64,000 nt of DNA from Streptomyces luomodiensis (lineage in GTDB: Bacteria; Actinomycetota; Actinomycetes; Streptomycetales; Streptomycetaceae), in assembly GCF_031679605.1 (NCBI RefSeq), contig NZ_CP117522.1:1240001-1304000 (forward strand). Direction: 5' to 3'. This document shows, in pieces, positions 51,385 to 59,878 of this stretch. A program made the translations under genes and the position numbers. Below the pieces are notes generated by a model. It was not told the origin of the DNA and made no database searches. It saw only the letters and a list, made by a program, of their open reading frames with translations. The stretch's first letter is position 1; each line of letters opens with the position of its first letter.

Positions 51385-52573
51385 CGGCCGCCCAATCGAC
51401 GGCGACCCGCACGTACTTGATGGCCTGGCGGTGGTACGTGTACGCGATGTGCAGCGTGCCGTCGGGCCCCTGCCGGATGGTGGGGTACGACAGCTCGCGG
51501 TTGAGCCGGTCGCGTGAGTTGTTGGTCAGGCAGTGGCCGTCACCGGTGTCCAGATCGCGCCGTACGGGCCAGGTCAGGCCGTTGTCCGAGGACAGCGCGA
51601 GGGTCATCGGGGCCCGCGGCGCGCCCCAGAAGGCGCCGGGTGCCGCATCGTCGTGTGCGGCGGCCGGGGCCGGGGTCCGGCCGGTGTGTCCCTCGTCGTC
51701 GATCTCGTCGTAGAGGGAGACCCGGCGGGCCGTGGCGTCCGCCTGGCTGCTGTGGTTGTAGACCAGCGCGAGTCGTCCGTCGGCGAGCGGGACGTACTGC
51801 ACGGAGGAGTTGTTGTTGGGCAGTTCGGTGCGGACCGGCTCGCTCCAAGTCTCCCCGCCGTCGGTGCTGTGCGAGCGGTACACCGCGTCCGCCCAGCGGC
51901 TGCGGAAGAGGGCCAGCACAGTGGTGTCCGGCAGCTGGTGGACGTTCATGTGCACACAGCCGGTCGAGCCCGGCACCGGCCGCTCACGCCAGGTCCTCCC
52001 CTGGTCGTCGCTGATCATCACCGCGCTGGTGTCATGGTCGCCGACCCATTTGACACCGGGGGTGGCCACGCAGTGGAACACCGGCAGCAGCCACCGCCCC
52101 GAGTCCAGGACGGCCACCGGCTGACGGATGAACACCCCACCCGCCTCGGTGGCCGGGAAGAGCGTGCGCGGCGCGTCCCAGGTGACACCCGCGTCGGCGG
52201 ACACCCGCAACCGGACCTCCGCCGTGTCCTGGTCACCGGCGCGCTGGGCGGTGTAGAGCAGCCACAGCTCACCGGCCGGGGTGGGGAACAGCAGCGGGTT
52301 CTGCTCCGAGCGGGTGGCGTCATCGGAGAGCCGGACCGGCTCCGTCCAGGTGTCGGAGCCCGGGGCAAGCCGGGAGAACCACACGGAGATGTCCGGCACG
52401 CCCTCCTGCGTGCCGCCGAACCACACGCATCCGAGGTCCCCTCCGGGCAGCACGGTGAGGTTGGCGGCGTGGTTCTGTACGGCGGGCGCCGGCAGAAACG
52501 CCTCGACCCGGGCCGGATCACCGGCCCGGGGCCGCAGCCGTCCGTCGGCCTGTGCACGGATATCGGTGGACAC
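51377..52573 (-). CDS. Sialidase-like BNR/Asp-box protein
   Basis: A 398-residue six-bladed propeller of the sialidase family. Four Asp boxes (S-x-D-x-G-x-T-W) are visible: SADAGVTW, SDDQGRTW, STDGGETW, SSDNGLTW. The N-terminal catalytic Arg motif (FRIP) of classical GH33 sialidases is not evident, so it may be a BNR-repeat hydrolase with another glycan substrate. There is no signal peptide, so it should act in the cytoplasm. GTG 52573 follows GAGGAG by 5 bases. Confidence 0.85.
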   Translation of the reverse strand: MSTDIRAQADGRLRPRAGDPARVEAFLPAPAVQNHAANLTVLPGGDLGCVWFGGTQEGVPDISVWFSRLAPGSDTWTEPVRLSDDATRSEQNPLLFPTPAGELWLLYTAQRAGDQDTAEVRLRVSADAGVTWDAPRTLFPATEAGGVFIRQPVAVLDSGRWLLPVFHCVATPGVKWVGDHDTSAVMISDDQGRTWRERPVPGSTGCVHMNVHQLPDTTVLALFRSRWADAVYRSHSTDGGETWSEPVRTELPNNNSSVQYVPLADGRLALVYNHSSQADATARRVSLYDEIDDEGHTGRTPAPAAAHDDAAPGAFWGAPRAPMTLALSSDNGLTWPVRRDLDTGDGHCLTNNSRDRLNRELSYPTIRQGPDGTLHIAYTYHRQAIKYVRVAVDWAADV

Positions 52574-52740
52574 GGGGTCTCCTCAGCGGTGGGTGTGGGT
52601 GGGTGGGTGGTGCGGTCATGCTCATGGGCGTGGCCGGACTGCGGATCGGTTGGTTACGCCGGGTGGGTGGACGGGTGCGTGGCCCGGTGGGGCCCGGTGG
52701 GCGGCCGGGTGGGGGTCCGGTGCGCGGCCCGGTGGAGGTC

Positions 52741-53025
52741 CGGTGCGCGGCCGGGCACCATCGCACGGCCAGACGAGGGCCCGGCGAGCGGGCCGCCGCA
52801 TGGCCCGGTGCACGGCTCCGCCGGAGCCCGGCACGTGCCCCCGGCGGAGCCCAGCGGGTGGCTCCCCCTGCAGGTGCGTGGCCCGGTGGGGGCCCGGTGC
52901 GCGGCCGGGCACCATCGCACGGCCAGACGAGGGCCCGGCGGGTGGGCCGCCGCATGGCCCAGTGGACGGCTCCGCCGGAGCCCGGTACGTGCCCCGGCGG
53001 AGCCGGCGGGTGGCTCTCCCCGCTC
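52741..53025 (+). repeat. 154-bp direct repeat, two copies
   Basis: cggtgcgcggccgggcacca starts at 52741 and again at 52895, followed in both by catcgcacggccagacgagg, then gcccggcg, the sequence around gggccgccgcatggccc, and cggctccgccggagcccgg. Copies differ by scattered substitutions and small gaps. Confidence 0.75.
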
Positions 53026-53224
53026 GGCCCTTCCGGGAACCTGTGCGTACGGCCTGCCACGTGTGACCCCGCTGCGTACGGCCTGCCACGTCCGACCCGG
53101 CCACGGTCCGTGGCCGTCCGGCCGGGACCAGTGCGGGCCGGTCCGGTCCGGCCGCGCCGGGGGCCTCGGCCGCGGCCGGGCGGAGCGTCCCACCGCGAGG
53201 CGAAGGCGGCGGTGCACAGGCCCC

Positions 53225-53400
53225 ATGGCCGAGCCACGACGGAAGGACCCTGTGGCCCATGACCGAGCCACGCACAGCGACAGCCCACCGTGGCCCATGA
53301 CCGAGCCACGACGGCAGGACACCATGGCCCACGACCGAACCACGCACAGCGGCAGCCCACCGTGGCCCACGACCGAACCACGGCGGCGGCGGGGGCACCG
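53225..53400 (+). repeat. Alternating 34/37-bp tandem repeats
   Basis: Units begin gaccgarccacg and end tggcccay; two kinds alternate, one with acggaaggaccctg/acggcaggacacca and the other with cacagcgacagcccaccg, giving a ~71-bp higher-order period. About four and a half units lie before the aldo/keto reductase stop. Confidence 0.75.
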
Positions 53401-53411
53401 TGGGCATCGCA

Positions 53412-54434
53412 TCAGCGGTTGTACGCGGGCATGGGGCCGCGTAGCCGGGCCCCCACCTCGTCGCACGCCGCCGTCACATCCGCCGGGAGCGGACCCGCGG
53501 CCGCGGCGGCCAGGTTGGCGCGGAGGTGTTCCACGCGCGAGCCGCCGAGCAGCAGCGCGTCCACCCCGTCCCGGCCGAGCAGCCAGCGCAGTGAGAGGTC
53601 CACGAGCGGTATGCCCGCCTCCTCGGCGATCCGGGACAGGCTCCGTACGGCCTCGAAGAGCCCGGGGTCCCAGTAGCGCTGCCGGTACATGGCGGCCAGC
53701 CGGGAGTCGCCGAAGCGGCCCGACTCCGGCTGCTCCTCGAAGGCATGACGCCCCGTCAGTAGGCCGCCGCCGAGCGGGTTGTAGACCATCGTGCGCAGTC
53801 CGCTGGTGGCCGCGTACTCCAGGTACTCCTCCTCAACACGCCGCGCCAACAGGTTGTAGAGCTGCTGGGCCACCACCGGGCGCGGCGCGCCGACCCGCTC
53901 GGCGGTGTGGGTGAGCTCGGCGATCTGCCAGGCGGCGTAGTTGGAGACGCCGAGCGCCCGGATCTTGCCCTCGGCGACGAACTCGGCGACCGTGCCGAGC
54001 GTTTCCTCCAGCGGTGTGGAGCGGTCGGGCTGGTGCAGATAGAACAGGTCGACGTGGTCGGTGCCCAGGCGGCGCAGGCTGCCTTCCAGTGCCGCGCGCA
54101 TCCCGCGTGCGGACAGTGGCGCGTGGTCGCCGGTGTCGGGGTGCGGCATCCCGGCCTTGGTGGCGAGCACGATACGGTCGCGGCGGCCGGGGAGCAGCTC
54201 GGCCAGGATGGTCTCGGTGGTGCCGCCCGCGTAGGCGTTCGCGGTGTCCACCCCGGTCACCCCGGCGTCCAGCGCGGTGTCCAGCATCTCGGCGGCGCCC
54301 GCGCGGTCCACCGTGTCACCGAAGGTCATGGTGCCCAGCACCAGTCGCGACAGCGGCACCGGGATTCCGGGCAGGGCCGTCCCGCCGGGCGCTGCCTGGG
54401 TGGTGGTGTGGGTCTGGGGCGCGTGCGCGTTCAC
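53412..54434 (-). CDS. Aldo/keto reductase
   Basis: A 340-residue AKR: LVLGTMTFGDTV, GVDTANAYAGGTTETILAEL (catalytic Asp and Tyr), IVLATKAGMP (Lys), HVDLFYLHQPDRSTPLEETL (His), and the NADPH pocket around VYNPLGGGLLTGRH. It belongs to the AKR11/tas-like group. GTG 54434 overlaps the ABC ATPase stop (GTGA), so it is the last gene of the importer operon, perhaps reducing or oxidising the imported compound. Confidence 0.88.
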   Translation of the reverse strand: MNAHAPQTHTTTQAAPGGTALPGIPVPLSRLVLGTMTFGDTVDRAGAAEMLDTALDAGVTGVDTANAYAGGTTETILAELLPGRRDRIVLATKAGMPHPDTGDHAPLSARGMRAALEGSLRRLGTDHVDLFYLHQPDRSTPLEETLGTVAEFVAEGKIRALGVSNYAAWQIAELTHTAERVGAPRPVVAQQLYNLLARRVEEEYLEYAATSGLRTMVYNPLGGGLLTGRHAFEEQPESGRFGDSRLAAMYRQRYWDPGLFEAVRSLSRIAEEAGIPLVDLSLRWLLGRDGVDALLLGGSRVEHLRANLAAAAAGPLPADVTAACDEVGARLRGPMPAYNR

Positions 54435-55273
54435 TGCGTTGCTCCTGGTTCCTGGTCGGTGGCGATCGCGGACACGAGGGCGCGCGGTTTGCGTCCCCGC
54501 ATGGTCGTCGGGTCGAGCGCGGCCCGCCGCAGCGCCCTGGTGTAGGGGGCGGCGGGCGCGGAGAGCACCGTACGGGTCGGCCCGGACTCGATGATCCGCC
54601 CACCGCGCATCACCACCACCTCGGAGCTGATCTCGCGGACCACTCCGAGGTTGTGGGAGATGACGATGCAGGCGAGCCCCTGTTCGGCCTGGAGCTCCCG
54701 CAGCAGCTGGAGCACCTGGGCCTGTACGGAGACGTCCAGCGCGGAGGTGGCCTCGTCGCACACCAGCAGTTCGGGGCCGCTGGCCAGGGCGCGGGCGATA
54801 CCGATCCGCTGCCGCTGGCCGCCGGAGAACTCGGCGGGGCGCCGCTGGAGGGCGGTGGCGGGCAGCCCCACCTGGTCGATGAGGGCGGCGGCGCGGCGGG
54901 CGCGGTCGGCCCGGGAGCGCATGCCGTTCAGCCGCAGCGGCTCGGCCACGATCTCCTCGGCCGTCAAGTGCGGGTCCAGGGAGCCGTAGGGGTCCTGGAA
55001 GACCATCTGGACCCGTTTGCGCAGCGGGCGCAGCCGCCGCTCGGGCAGGCCCGCGATATCGGTCCCGTCGAGGAGGATCCGCCCCTGGGTGGGGCGCAGC
55101 AGCCGGACGATGGAGCGGGCGACGGTGGACTTGCCGCAGCCGGACTCGCCGACGACACCGAGCGATCCGCCGGGCGGGACGGTGAAGCTGACGCCGTCCA
55201 CCGCGCGGAAGACACCGTCGGCGACCGGGTATTCGACCACCAGGTCCTCGACGGCCAGCAGGGGTGTGGTCAC
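54431..55273 (-). CDS. Dpp/Opp-type ABC importer ATPase (DppF-like)
   Basis: A 280-residue ABC ATPase: Walker A GESGCGKST, Q-loop VFQDPYGSL, signature FSGGQRQRIGIARAL, Walker B LLVCDEATSALD, switch His ISHNLGVV. Oligopeptide/dipeptide family. GTG 55273 overlaps the stop of the other ATPase (GTGA). It works with the ATPase at 55270-56211, the permeases and the binding protein. Confidence 0.9.
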   Translation of the reverse strand: MTTPLLAVEDLVVEYPVADGVFRAVDGVSFTVPPGGSLGVVGESGCGKSTVARSIVRLLRPTQGRILLDGTDIAGLPERRLRPLRKRVQMVFQDPYGSLDPHLTAEEIVAEPLRLNGMRSRADRARRAAALIDQVGLPATALQRRPAEFSGGQRQRIGIARALASGPELLVCDEATSALDVSVQAQVLQLLRELQAEQGLACIVISHNLGVVREISSEVVVMRGGRIIESGPTRTVLSAPAAPYTRALRRAALDPTTMRGRKPRALVSAIATDQEPGATQ

Positions 55274-56211
55274 AGCGCCTCCTCGGCGGCAGAAGCGGCG
55301 GATGCGGGAGTGGCGGATGCGGGAGTGGCGGATGCGGGAGTGGCGGATGCGGGAGTGACGGCGGGGGTCTCGTCCCAGGGGCCCAGGGTGGGCACGGCGG
55401 CGAGCAGATCGCGGGTGTACCGCTCGCGGGGGTGGTCCACGATCTGTTCGACCGGTCCGGACTCCACGAACCGGCCGCCGCGCATGACGTGGATGCGGTC
55501 GGAGACCAGCCGGGCCACGCCCAGGTCATGGGTGATCATCAGGATGCCGACGCCGGTGCGCTCCTGGAGCTCCATCAACAGGTCCAGGACGCCGGCCTGG
55601 ACGGTGACGTCGAGCGCCGAGGTCGGCTCGTCGGCCACCAGCAGCCGGGGCTCGGCGGCCAGGGCGATGGCGATGAGGACACGTTGCAGCATGCCGCCGG
55701 AGAACTGGTGGGGGTAGGCGCCCCAGCGGGTCTCGGGGCGGGGGATGCGTACCCGGCCGAGCAGTTCGACGCCCTTGGCGCGGGCCTCGGCGCGGGACAT
55801 CCCCGGGTGGCGCAGCCGGAGCGCCTCGCCCAGCTGGCGGCCGATGGTGTGCACCGGGCTGAGCGCGGTCATCGGGTCCTGGGGGATCAGCGAGACCCCG
55901 CGGCCGCGGATCCGGCCGGCCGCCTTGGGGTCGGCGATGACGTCGACACCCGAGATCCGGGCCGTCCCCGACAGGACGGCGAGCCCTTCGGGCAGCAGCC
56001 GCAGCAGTCCCATGGCGGTGGTGGACTTGCCGGAGCCGGACTCGCCGATGATCGTCACCGTCTCGCCGGCGCCGATGGTGAAGCCGACCCCGTCGACCGC
56101 GCGCACCACACCGCGGTCGGTGATCAGCTCGATCTGCAGGTCCTCGACCTCCACCAGGGGGGTCGGGGCGCTGGTGTCCCTGGTGTCGCTCGTGTCGCTC
56201 GTGTCGCTCAT
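55270..56211 (-). CDS. Dpp/Opp-type ABC importer ATPase (DppD-like)
   Basis: A 313-residue ABC ATPase: Walker A GESGSGKST, VSLIPQDPMTALSP (Q-loop), signature FSGGMLQRVLIAIAL, Walker B LLVADEPTSALD, MITHDLGV. The N-terminus carries a serine/aspartate repeat (SDTSDTSDTRDTS) and the C-terminus four TPASA repeats from a 15-bp minisatellite (55298-55357). ATG 56211 overlaps the permease stop (ATGA). Confidence 0.9.
   Translation of the reverse strand: MSDTSDTSDTRDTSAPTPLVEVEDLQIELITDRGVVRAVDGVGFTIGAGETVTIIGESGSGKSTTAMGLLRLLPEGLAVLSGTARISGVDVIADPKAAGRIRGRGVSLIPQDPMTALSPVHTIGRQLGEALRLRHPGMSRAEARAKGVELLGRVRIPRPETRWGAYPHQFSGGMLQRVLIAIALAAEPRLLVADEPTSALDVTVQAGVLDLLMELQERTGVGILMITHDLGVARLVSDRIHVMRGGRFVESGPVEQIVDHPRERYTRDLLAAVPTLGPWDETPAVTPASATPASATPASATPASAASAAEEAL
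55298..55357 (+). repeat. 15-bp minisatellite, four perfect copies, in frame in dppD-like gene
   Basis: gcggatgcgggagtg is repeated exactly at 55298, 55313, 55328 and 55343. On the minus strand it encodes TPASA repeats in the C-terminal tail of the ATPase, beyond the conserved oligopeptide-transporter C-terminal domain, so it should be neutral to function. Confidence 0.85.
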
Positions 56212-57137
56212 CGGGAGCCCTCCGTCGTACGTCGGCGGGTGCGGTCGCGCAGTCCGTCGCCCAGCAGGTTGACCCCGACCACCAGCAGCACGATGACGAG
56301 GCCGGGCAGGGTCACCAGCCACCAGGAGGTGGTGATGTAGTCCTGGCCGTCGGAGATGATCCGGCCCCAGGTGGCGAACGGCCGCTGGGGGCCCGCGCCC
56401 AGGTAGCTGAGGGCGCTCTCCAGCAGCACCGCCTGGGCGAGCAGCAGCAGGACCACGAGCGATGCCTGGCGGACGATGTTGGGGATGACATGGCGGGCCA
56501 GGATGGCGATCCGGGGCAGGCCCAGCACCTGGGCCGCGGCCACATATGGCTTCTCCCGCTCGACCAGCACCAGCGACCGGGTCAGCCGGGCCACCTCGGG
56601 CCACTGGGCGACGGCGATGACGCAGGTGATGACGGTGACGGAGGGGCCGAAGAGGGCGACCACGAGCAGCAGCATCATCAGCAGCGGCAGCGACATCTGG
56701 GCCTCCAGCAGCCGGGAGACGACGGCGTCCACCCAGCGGCCGTAGTACCCGGCGGCGGCGCCCGCGACGACGCCGATGAGGCCGGAGACCACGACGGCGA
56801 GCACACCGATCGACAGCGACACCTGGCCGCCGTGCAGCACCCGGGAGAGCACATCCCGGCCGAGCTGGTCGGTGCCGAAGAGATGGCCGTCGGTCAGCGG
56901 GGCGAGCCGGCGCCGGGACAGGTCCTGGTCGTTCGCGCCGGGCAGGGGCAGCACCTGGGCGAGGGCGACGGGGACCACCACCAGCGCGGTGCACACCGCG
57001 CCCACCCACAGTTTGAGGCTCGCGCTGCGGCGGCGCCGGGTGGCGGTGGCGCGGGCCAGGTGCTTGGCGGTGACCGCGCTGGGGCGGGGCGCGGGGCCGG
57101 CTTCGGCGGGGGCCGGGGGTTCGAGGGCGCCTTTCAT
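56208..57137 (-). CDS. Dpp/Opp-type ABC permease (DppC-like)
   Basis: A 309-residue inner-membrane permease with about six spans. The typical DppC opening HLFGTDQLGRDVLSRVLHGG and the cytoplasmic coupling loop VAAAQVLGLPRIAILARHVI, then PN, are clear. It has a longer Pro/Ala N-terminal tail than usual. The stop overlaps the next ATPase (ATGA) and its ATG lies 1 base after the DppB-like stop. Confidence 0.9.
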   Translation of the reverse strand: MKGALEPPAPAEAGPAPRPSAVTAKHLARATATRRRRSASLKLWVGAVCTALVVVPVALAQVLPLPGANDQDLSRRRLAPLTDGHLFGTDQLGRDVLSRVLHGGQVSLSIGVLAVVVSGLIGVVAGAAAGYYGRWVDAVVSRLLEAQMSLPLLMMLLLVVALFGPSVTVITCVIAVAQWPEVARLTRSLVLVEREKPYVAAAQVLGLPRIAILARHVIPNIVRQASLVVLLLLAQAVLLESALSYLGAGPQRPFATWGRIISDGQDYITTSWWLVTLPGLVIVLLVVGVNLLGDGLRDRTRRRTTEGSR

Positions 57138-57138
57138 C

Positions 57139-58068
57139 TCAGGCCGCCTTTCCCAGGCGCACCCGCGGGTCGAGCAGCGGGTAGGCCAGGTCGATGAGGA
57201 GTTGGACGAGGACCGCCAGGGCGGCGGTGACCAGGACGGTCGCCTGGATCAGCGGATAGTCGCGGGTTTCCAGGGCGCGGACGACCAGCGAGCCGACACC
57301 GGGCCAGCCGAAGACCACCTCGACCACCACGACGCCGTTGAGCATCGCGGCGAACCGGGTGCCGAGCGCGGTGAGCACCGGGATGGCGGAGTTGCCCATG
57401 GCGTAGCGCCAGGTCAGCGCCGCTTCGGAGACGCCGCGGGAGCGGGCGACGGTGATGTACGGCGAGGCGAGGGCGGACACCATCTCGCGGCGGACCAGCC
57501 GGGAGATCAGCGCCATCTGGAGGATGGCCACGGTCACGGTGGGCAGCACCAGCCCGCCCCAGGTGGTGAAGCCGGAGGCGGGCAGCACCGGTATCAGCAC
57601 GGCGAAGACGGTCAGCAGCATCACGCCGATCCAGAAGTCCGGCATGGACTGCCCGGCGATGGTCAGCACATTGGCGCCCAGCTCCCGCTTGGTGTCGGCG
57701 CGGCGGGCCATCCACACCCCGAGTGGCACGGCCACCAGCGCGGTGAGGGCGATCGCGGAGAGGGAGAGGGTGACGGTGTACGGCACCCGGTCGAGCACCA
57801 CGTCCAGGGCGGGGGCGTGGAAGGAGTAGCTGGTGCCGAGGTCGCCGGTGACCAGGTCGCGCAGGAAGACCCCGTACTGGGTGAGCAGTCCGCGGTCGAG
57901 CCCGAACTGCTCCCGGATCCGGGCGAGGTCGGCGCTGGTGGGGTTGGGCCCGGCCAGGGCCGCGGCGGGGTCGCCGGGGGCCATGCGGACCAGGACGAAG
58001 ACGGTGGAGAGGGTCAGGAAGACGGTCAGGACGCTCTGGCCCAGGCGGCGTATCAGATAGCGCGCCAT
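57139..58068 (-). CDS. Dpp/Opp-type ABC permease (DppB-like)
   Basis: A 309-residue permease: N-terminal MARYLIRRLGQSVLTVFLTL, six predicted spans, and the coupling loop VARSRGVSEAALTWRYAMGN typical of DppB. It pairs with the DppC-like permease to form the channel. Four bases separate it from the binding-protein gene upstream. Confidence 0.9.
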   Translation of the reverse strand: MARYLIRRLGQSVLTVFLTLSTVFVLVRMAPGDPAAALAGPNPTSADLARIREQFGLDRGLLTQYGVFLRDLVTGDLGTSYSFHAPALDVVLDRVPYTVTLSLSAIALTALVAVPLGVWMARRADTKRELGANVLTIAGQSMPDFWIGVMLLTVFAVLIPVLPASGFTTWGGLVLPTVTVAILQMALISRLVRREMVSALASPYITVARSRGVSEAALTWRYAMGNSAIPVLTALGTRFAAMLNGVVVVEVVFGWPGVGSLVVRALETRDYPLIQATVLVTAALAVLVQLLIDLAYPLLDPRVRLGKAA

Positions 58069-58071
58069 GGC

Positions 58072-59646
58072 TCAGCCCTCCAGACGCACGGCGGCGAGGT
58101 CGTAGGAGTTGAGCTGGAGCAGCCGCACATCGCGCACCCGATTGCGGCGGGCCAGCACCACATCGGGGACGAAGGCCCACAGGCAGGGCCGGGTGTCCCA
58201 GATCTGCTTCTGGACGGCGGCGAGCTTGGTGTTCCGCGTCTTCTCATCGGTTTCGGAGGAGGCGTCGGCCAGCCGGGCGGCGATCTCGGGGAAGACATAG
58301 CCCTGGTAGGTGTCCCGGGTCCGCTCCTTCTCCGGGGTGCCGCCGTACATGCCCTGAAGGCTCGTGGAGGCGTGGCCGGTGGGGACGGAGAAGCCGTTGC
58401 CGAGGACGTCCCAGTCGCCGCGGCGGCCCTGCCGCCACTGGAGGATGTCGCCGCCCGGTTCGAACTGCTGGAGGGTGGCGCGGACGCCGACGTCGCGCAG
58501 CATCTCCAGGACGGCCTCCATCACCGAGGTGTCCGCGGGGAACTCCCCGGACTCCCAGATGATCTTCACTTTGAGGTCGCTCGCGCCCAGCGCGGCGAGG
58601 CGTTTGCGGGCCTCACCGGGGTCGTGGACATAACGGCCGGTGCGCACCGAGCCCTTCAGCGCGAGCGGGACGACGCCCTCGGCCTGCTGGGCGGAGCCGG
58701 TGAGCACATCGCGCACCAGGGACTCGCCGTCGATGGCGTAGCTGAGCGCCTCGCGCACCCGGGGGTCGGCCAGCGGGTGTCCGCGCGGTTTGCGGAAGTT
58801 GAAGAACAGCTGGTTGACGCGGGTGCCCGAGGTGCGGTCCAGCACCACCCCCGGCAACCCCTTGAGCTGCTCGGCGGAGTCGGGGGTGATGGTGTCGATG
58901 ACGTCCAGCTCACCGCTGCGCACCGCGACGACACGGCTGGACTCCTCGGGCACGAAGCGCACCCGGACCCGGCCGACGGCGGGGCGCCGCCCCCAGTACC
59001 GGGGGTTGGCGGCCAGCGCGTACTCACCGGTGCCGGAGTTGGCCGAGGTGACCACGTACGGGCCGGAGCCCACCCCGCCGGACAGCTCCCCGGCCCGGTT
59101 GGCGGCGGCGGGGCTGATCAGGATGTTGGCCATGAGCTGGTCGAGGATGGGGACCGGGCGCTTGGTGTGCAGCCGGAAGGTGCGCTCGTCGACCGGCTCG
59201 ACGGTGGGCATCTCGGGGAAGAGGCCGACGATGAACGAGCCGTTGACCCCCGCGTACATCTTGAGCGCGGTCGAGACGTCCTTGACAGTGACCGGAGTGC
59301 CGTCGGAGTAGCGGGCCCCCTGGCGCAGTCGCACCGTCCAGGTGGTGGGCTCGGTCATCTCGAAGCGGTCGGCGAGCACCAACTCGGGCCGGAGCCCCTC
59401 GCCGATCCGGGTGAGCGCCTGGCGCACCGCGCGCTGCACCGTGACCGCCGCGTCGAACTGGTTGAGCTTGTTGTCCAGGCTGACCAGTGAGCGGTTCAGC
59501 CCGAGGCTGATGGCGCCGGGCCCGGGGGCGCCGGTGGGGCCCGCGCACCCGGTGAGCGGGGCGAGGGCGATACCTGCTGAGGCGCCTGCTGACAGGCGCA
59601 GCACGGACCGGCGGCTGAGTGCCGGACCAATGGGGATACGGGTCAT
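58072..59646 (-). CDS. ABC substrate-binding lipoprotein, family 5 (Dpp/Opp-like)
   Basis: A 524-residue solute-binding protein. The N-terminus has a twin-arginine plus lipobox signal: SRRSVLRLSAGASAGIALAP, then LTGCAG. Family-5 features include WTVRLRQGARYSDGTPVTVK and FNFRKPRGHPLADPRVREAL (the SYAIDGE region). It delivers a peptide- or small-acid-like substrate to the permease pair. It is the first gene of the importer operon and divergent from the sugar-acid kinase, hinting at a shared substrate. ATG 59646 follows GAGAGG. Confidence 0.88.
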   Translation of the reverse strand: MTRIPIGPALSRRSVLRLSAGASAGIALAPLTGCAGPTGAPGPGAISLGLNRSLVSLDNKLNQFDAAVTVQRAVRQALTRIGEGLRPELVLADRFEMTEPTTWTVRLRQGARYSDGTPVTVKDVSTALKMYAGVNGSFIVGLFPEMPTVEPVDERTFRLHTKRPVPILDQLMANILISPAAANRAGELSGGVGSGPYVVTSANSGTGEYALAANPRYWGRRPAVGRVRVRFVPEESSRVVAVRSGELDVIDTITPDSAEQLKGLPGVVLDRTSGTRVNQLFFNFRKPRGHPLADPRVREALSYAIDGESLVRDVLTGSAQQAEGVVPLALKGSVRTGRYVHDPGEARKRLAALGASDLKVKIIWESGEFPADTSVMEAVLEMLRDVGVRATLQQFEPGGDILQWRQGRRGDWDVLGNGFSVPTGHASTSLQGMYGGTPEKERTRDTYQGYVFPEIAARLADASSETDEKTRNTKLAAVQKQIWDTRPCLWAFVPDVVLARRNRVRDVRLLQLNSYDLAAVRLEG

Positions 59647-59878
59647 CGTTGACCTCTCGGCGGTTCTGAGGCGAGCGACCGGCTCGCTCGATCCGTGCGG
59701 CGCCCGGATGACGGCCGTACGGGTCAAGGTGTCGCGGCGGTCACCGTGACATGACTGCGCGCTTTACGCAATAGCTCTCGCGCACTTCGCGCAACGTATG
59801 CCATCATCGGGACCGCGGAGACGGCGTCCACGACATCGGATCACTCCGTCCGTCATGGTCATTTGAGGAGGTACCGGT
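59647..59878. promoter_or_regulatory. Divergent control region, importer versus kinase operon
   Basis: Two direct copies of CTTYRCGCAA, CTTTACGCAA (59762-59771) and CTTCGCGCAA (59785-59794), lie 23 bases apart. A further TTCGCGCACAACGCGC follows in the kinase coding start (about 59953). Spaced direct repeats like these are typical of DeoR-family operators, and a DeoR regulator ends the kinase operon. Confidence 0.45.

Larger units (their letters stand above)
52574..53411. other. 838-base gap, almost entirely repeats
   Basis: No gene is supported: open frames are repetitive low-complexity sequence. The left part holds a 154-bp direct repeat, the middle a duplicated tgcgtacggcctgccacgt (about 53043-53090), and the right part alternating 34/37-bp units. 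Some promoter function for the sialidase gene must lie within it. Confidence 0.6.

Noticed and set aside
52518..53381. Repetitive 287-residue frame (ARSWATVGCRCAW repeats)
   Set aside because: It simply translates the 34/37-bp and 154-bp repeats, with no ribosome site and no conserved domain.
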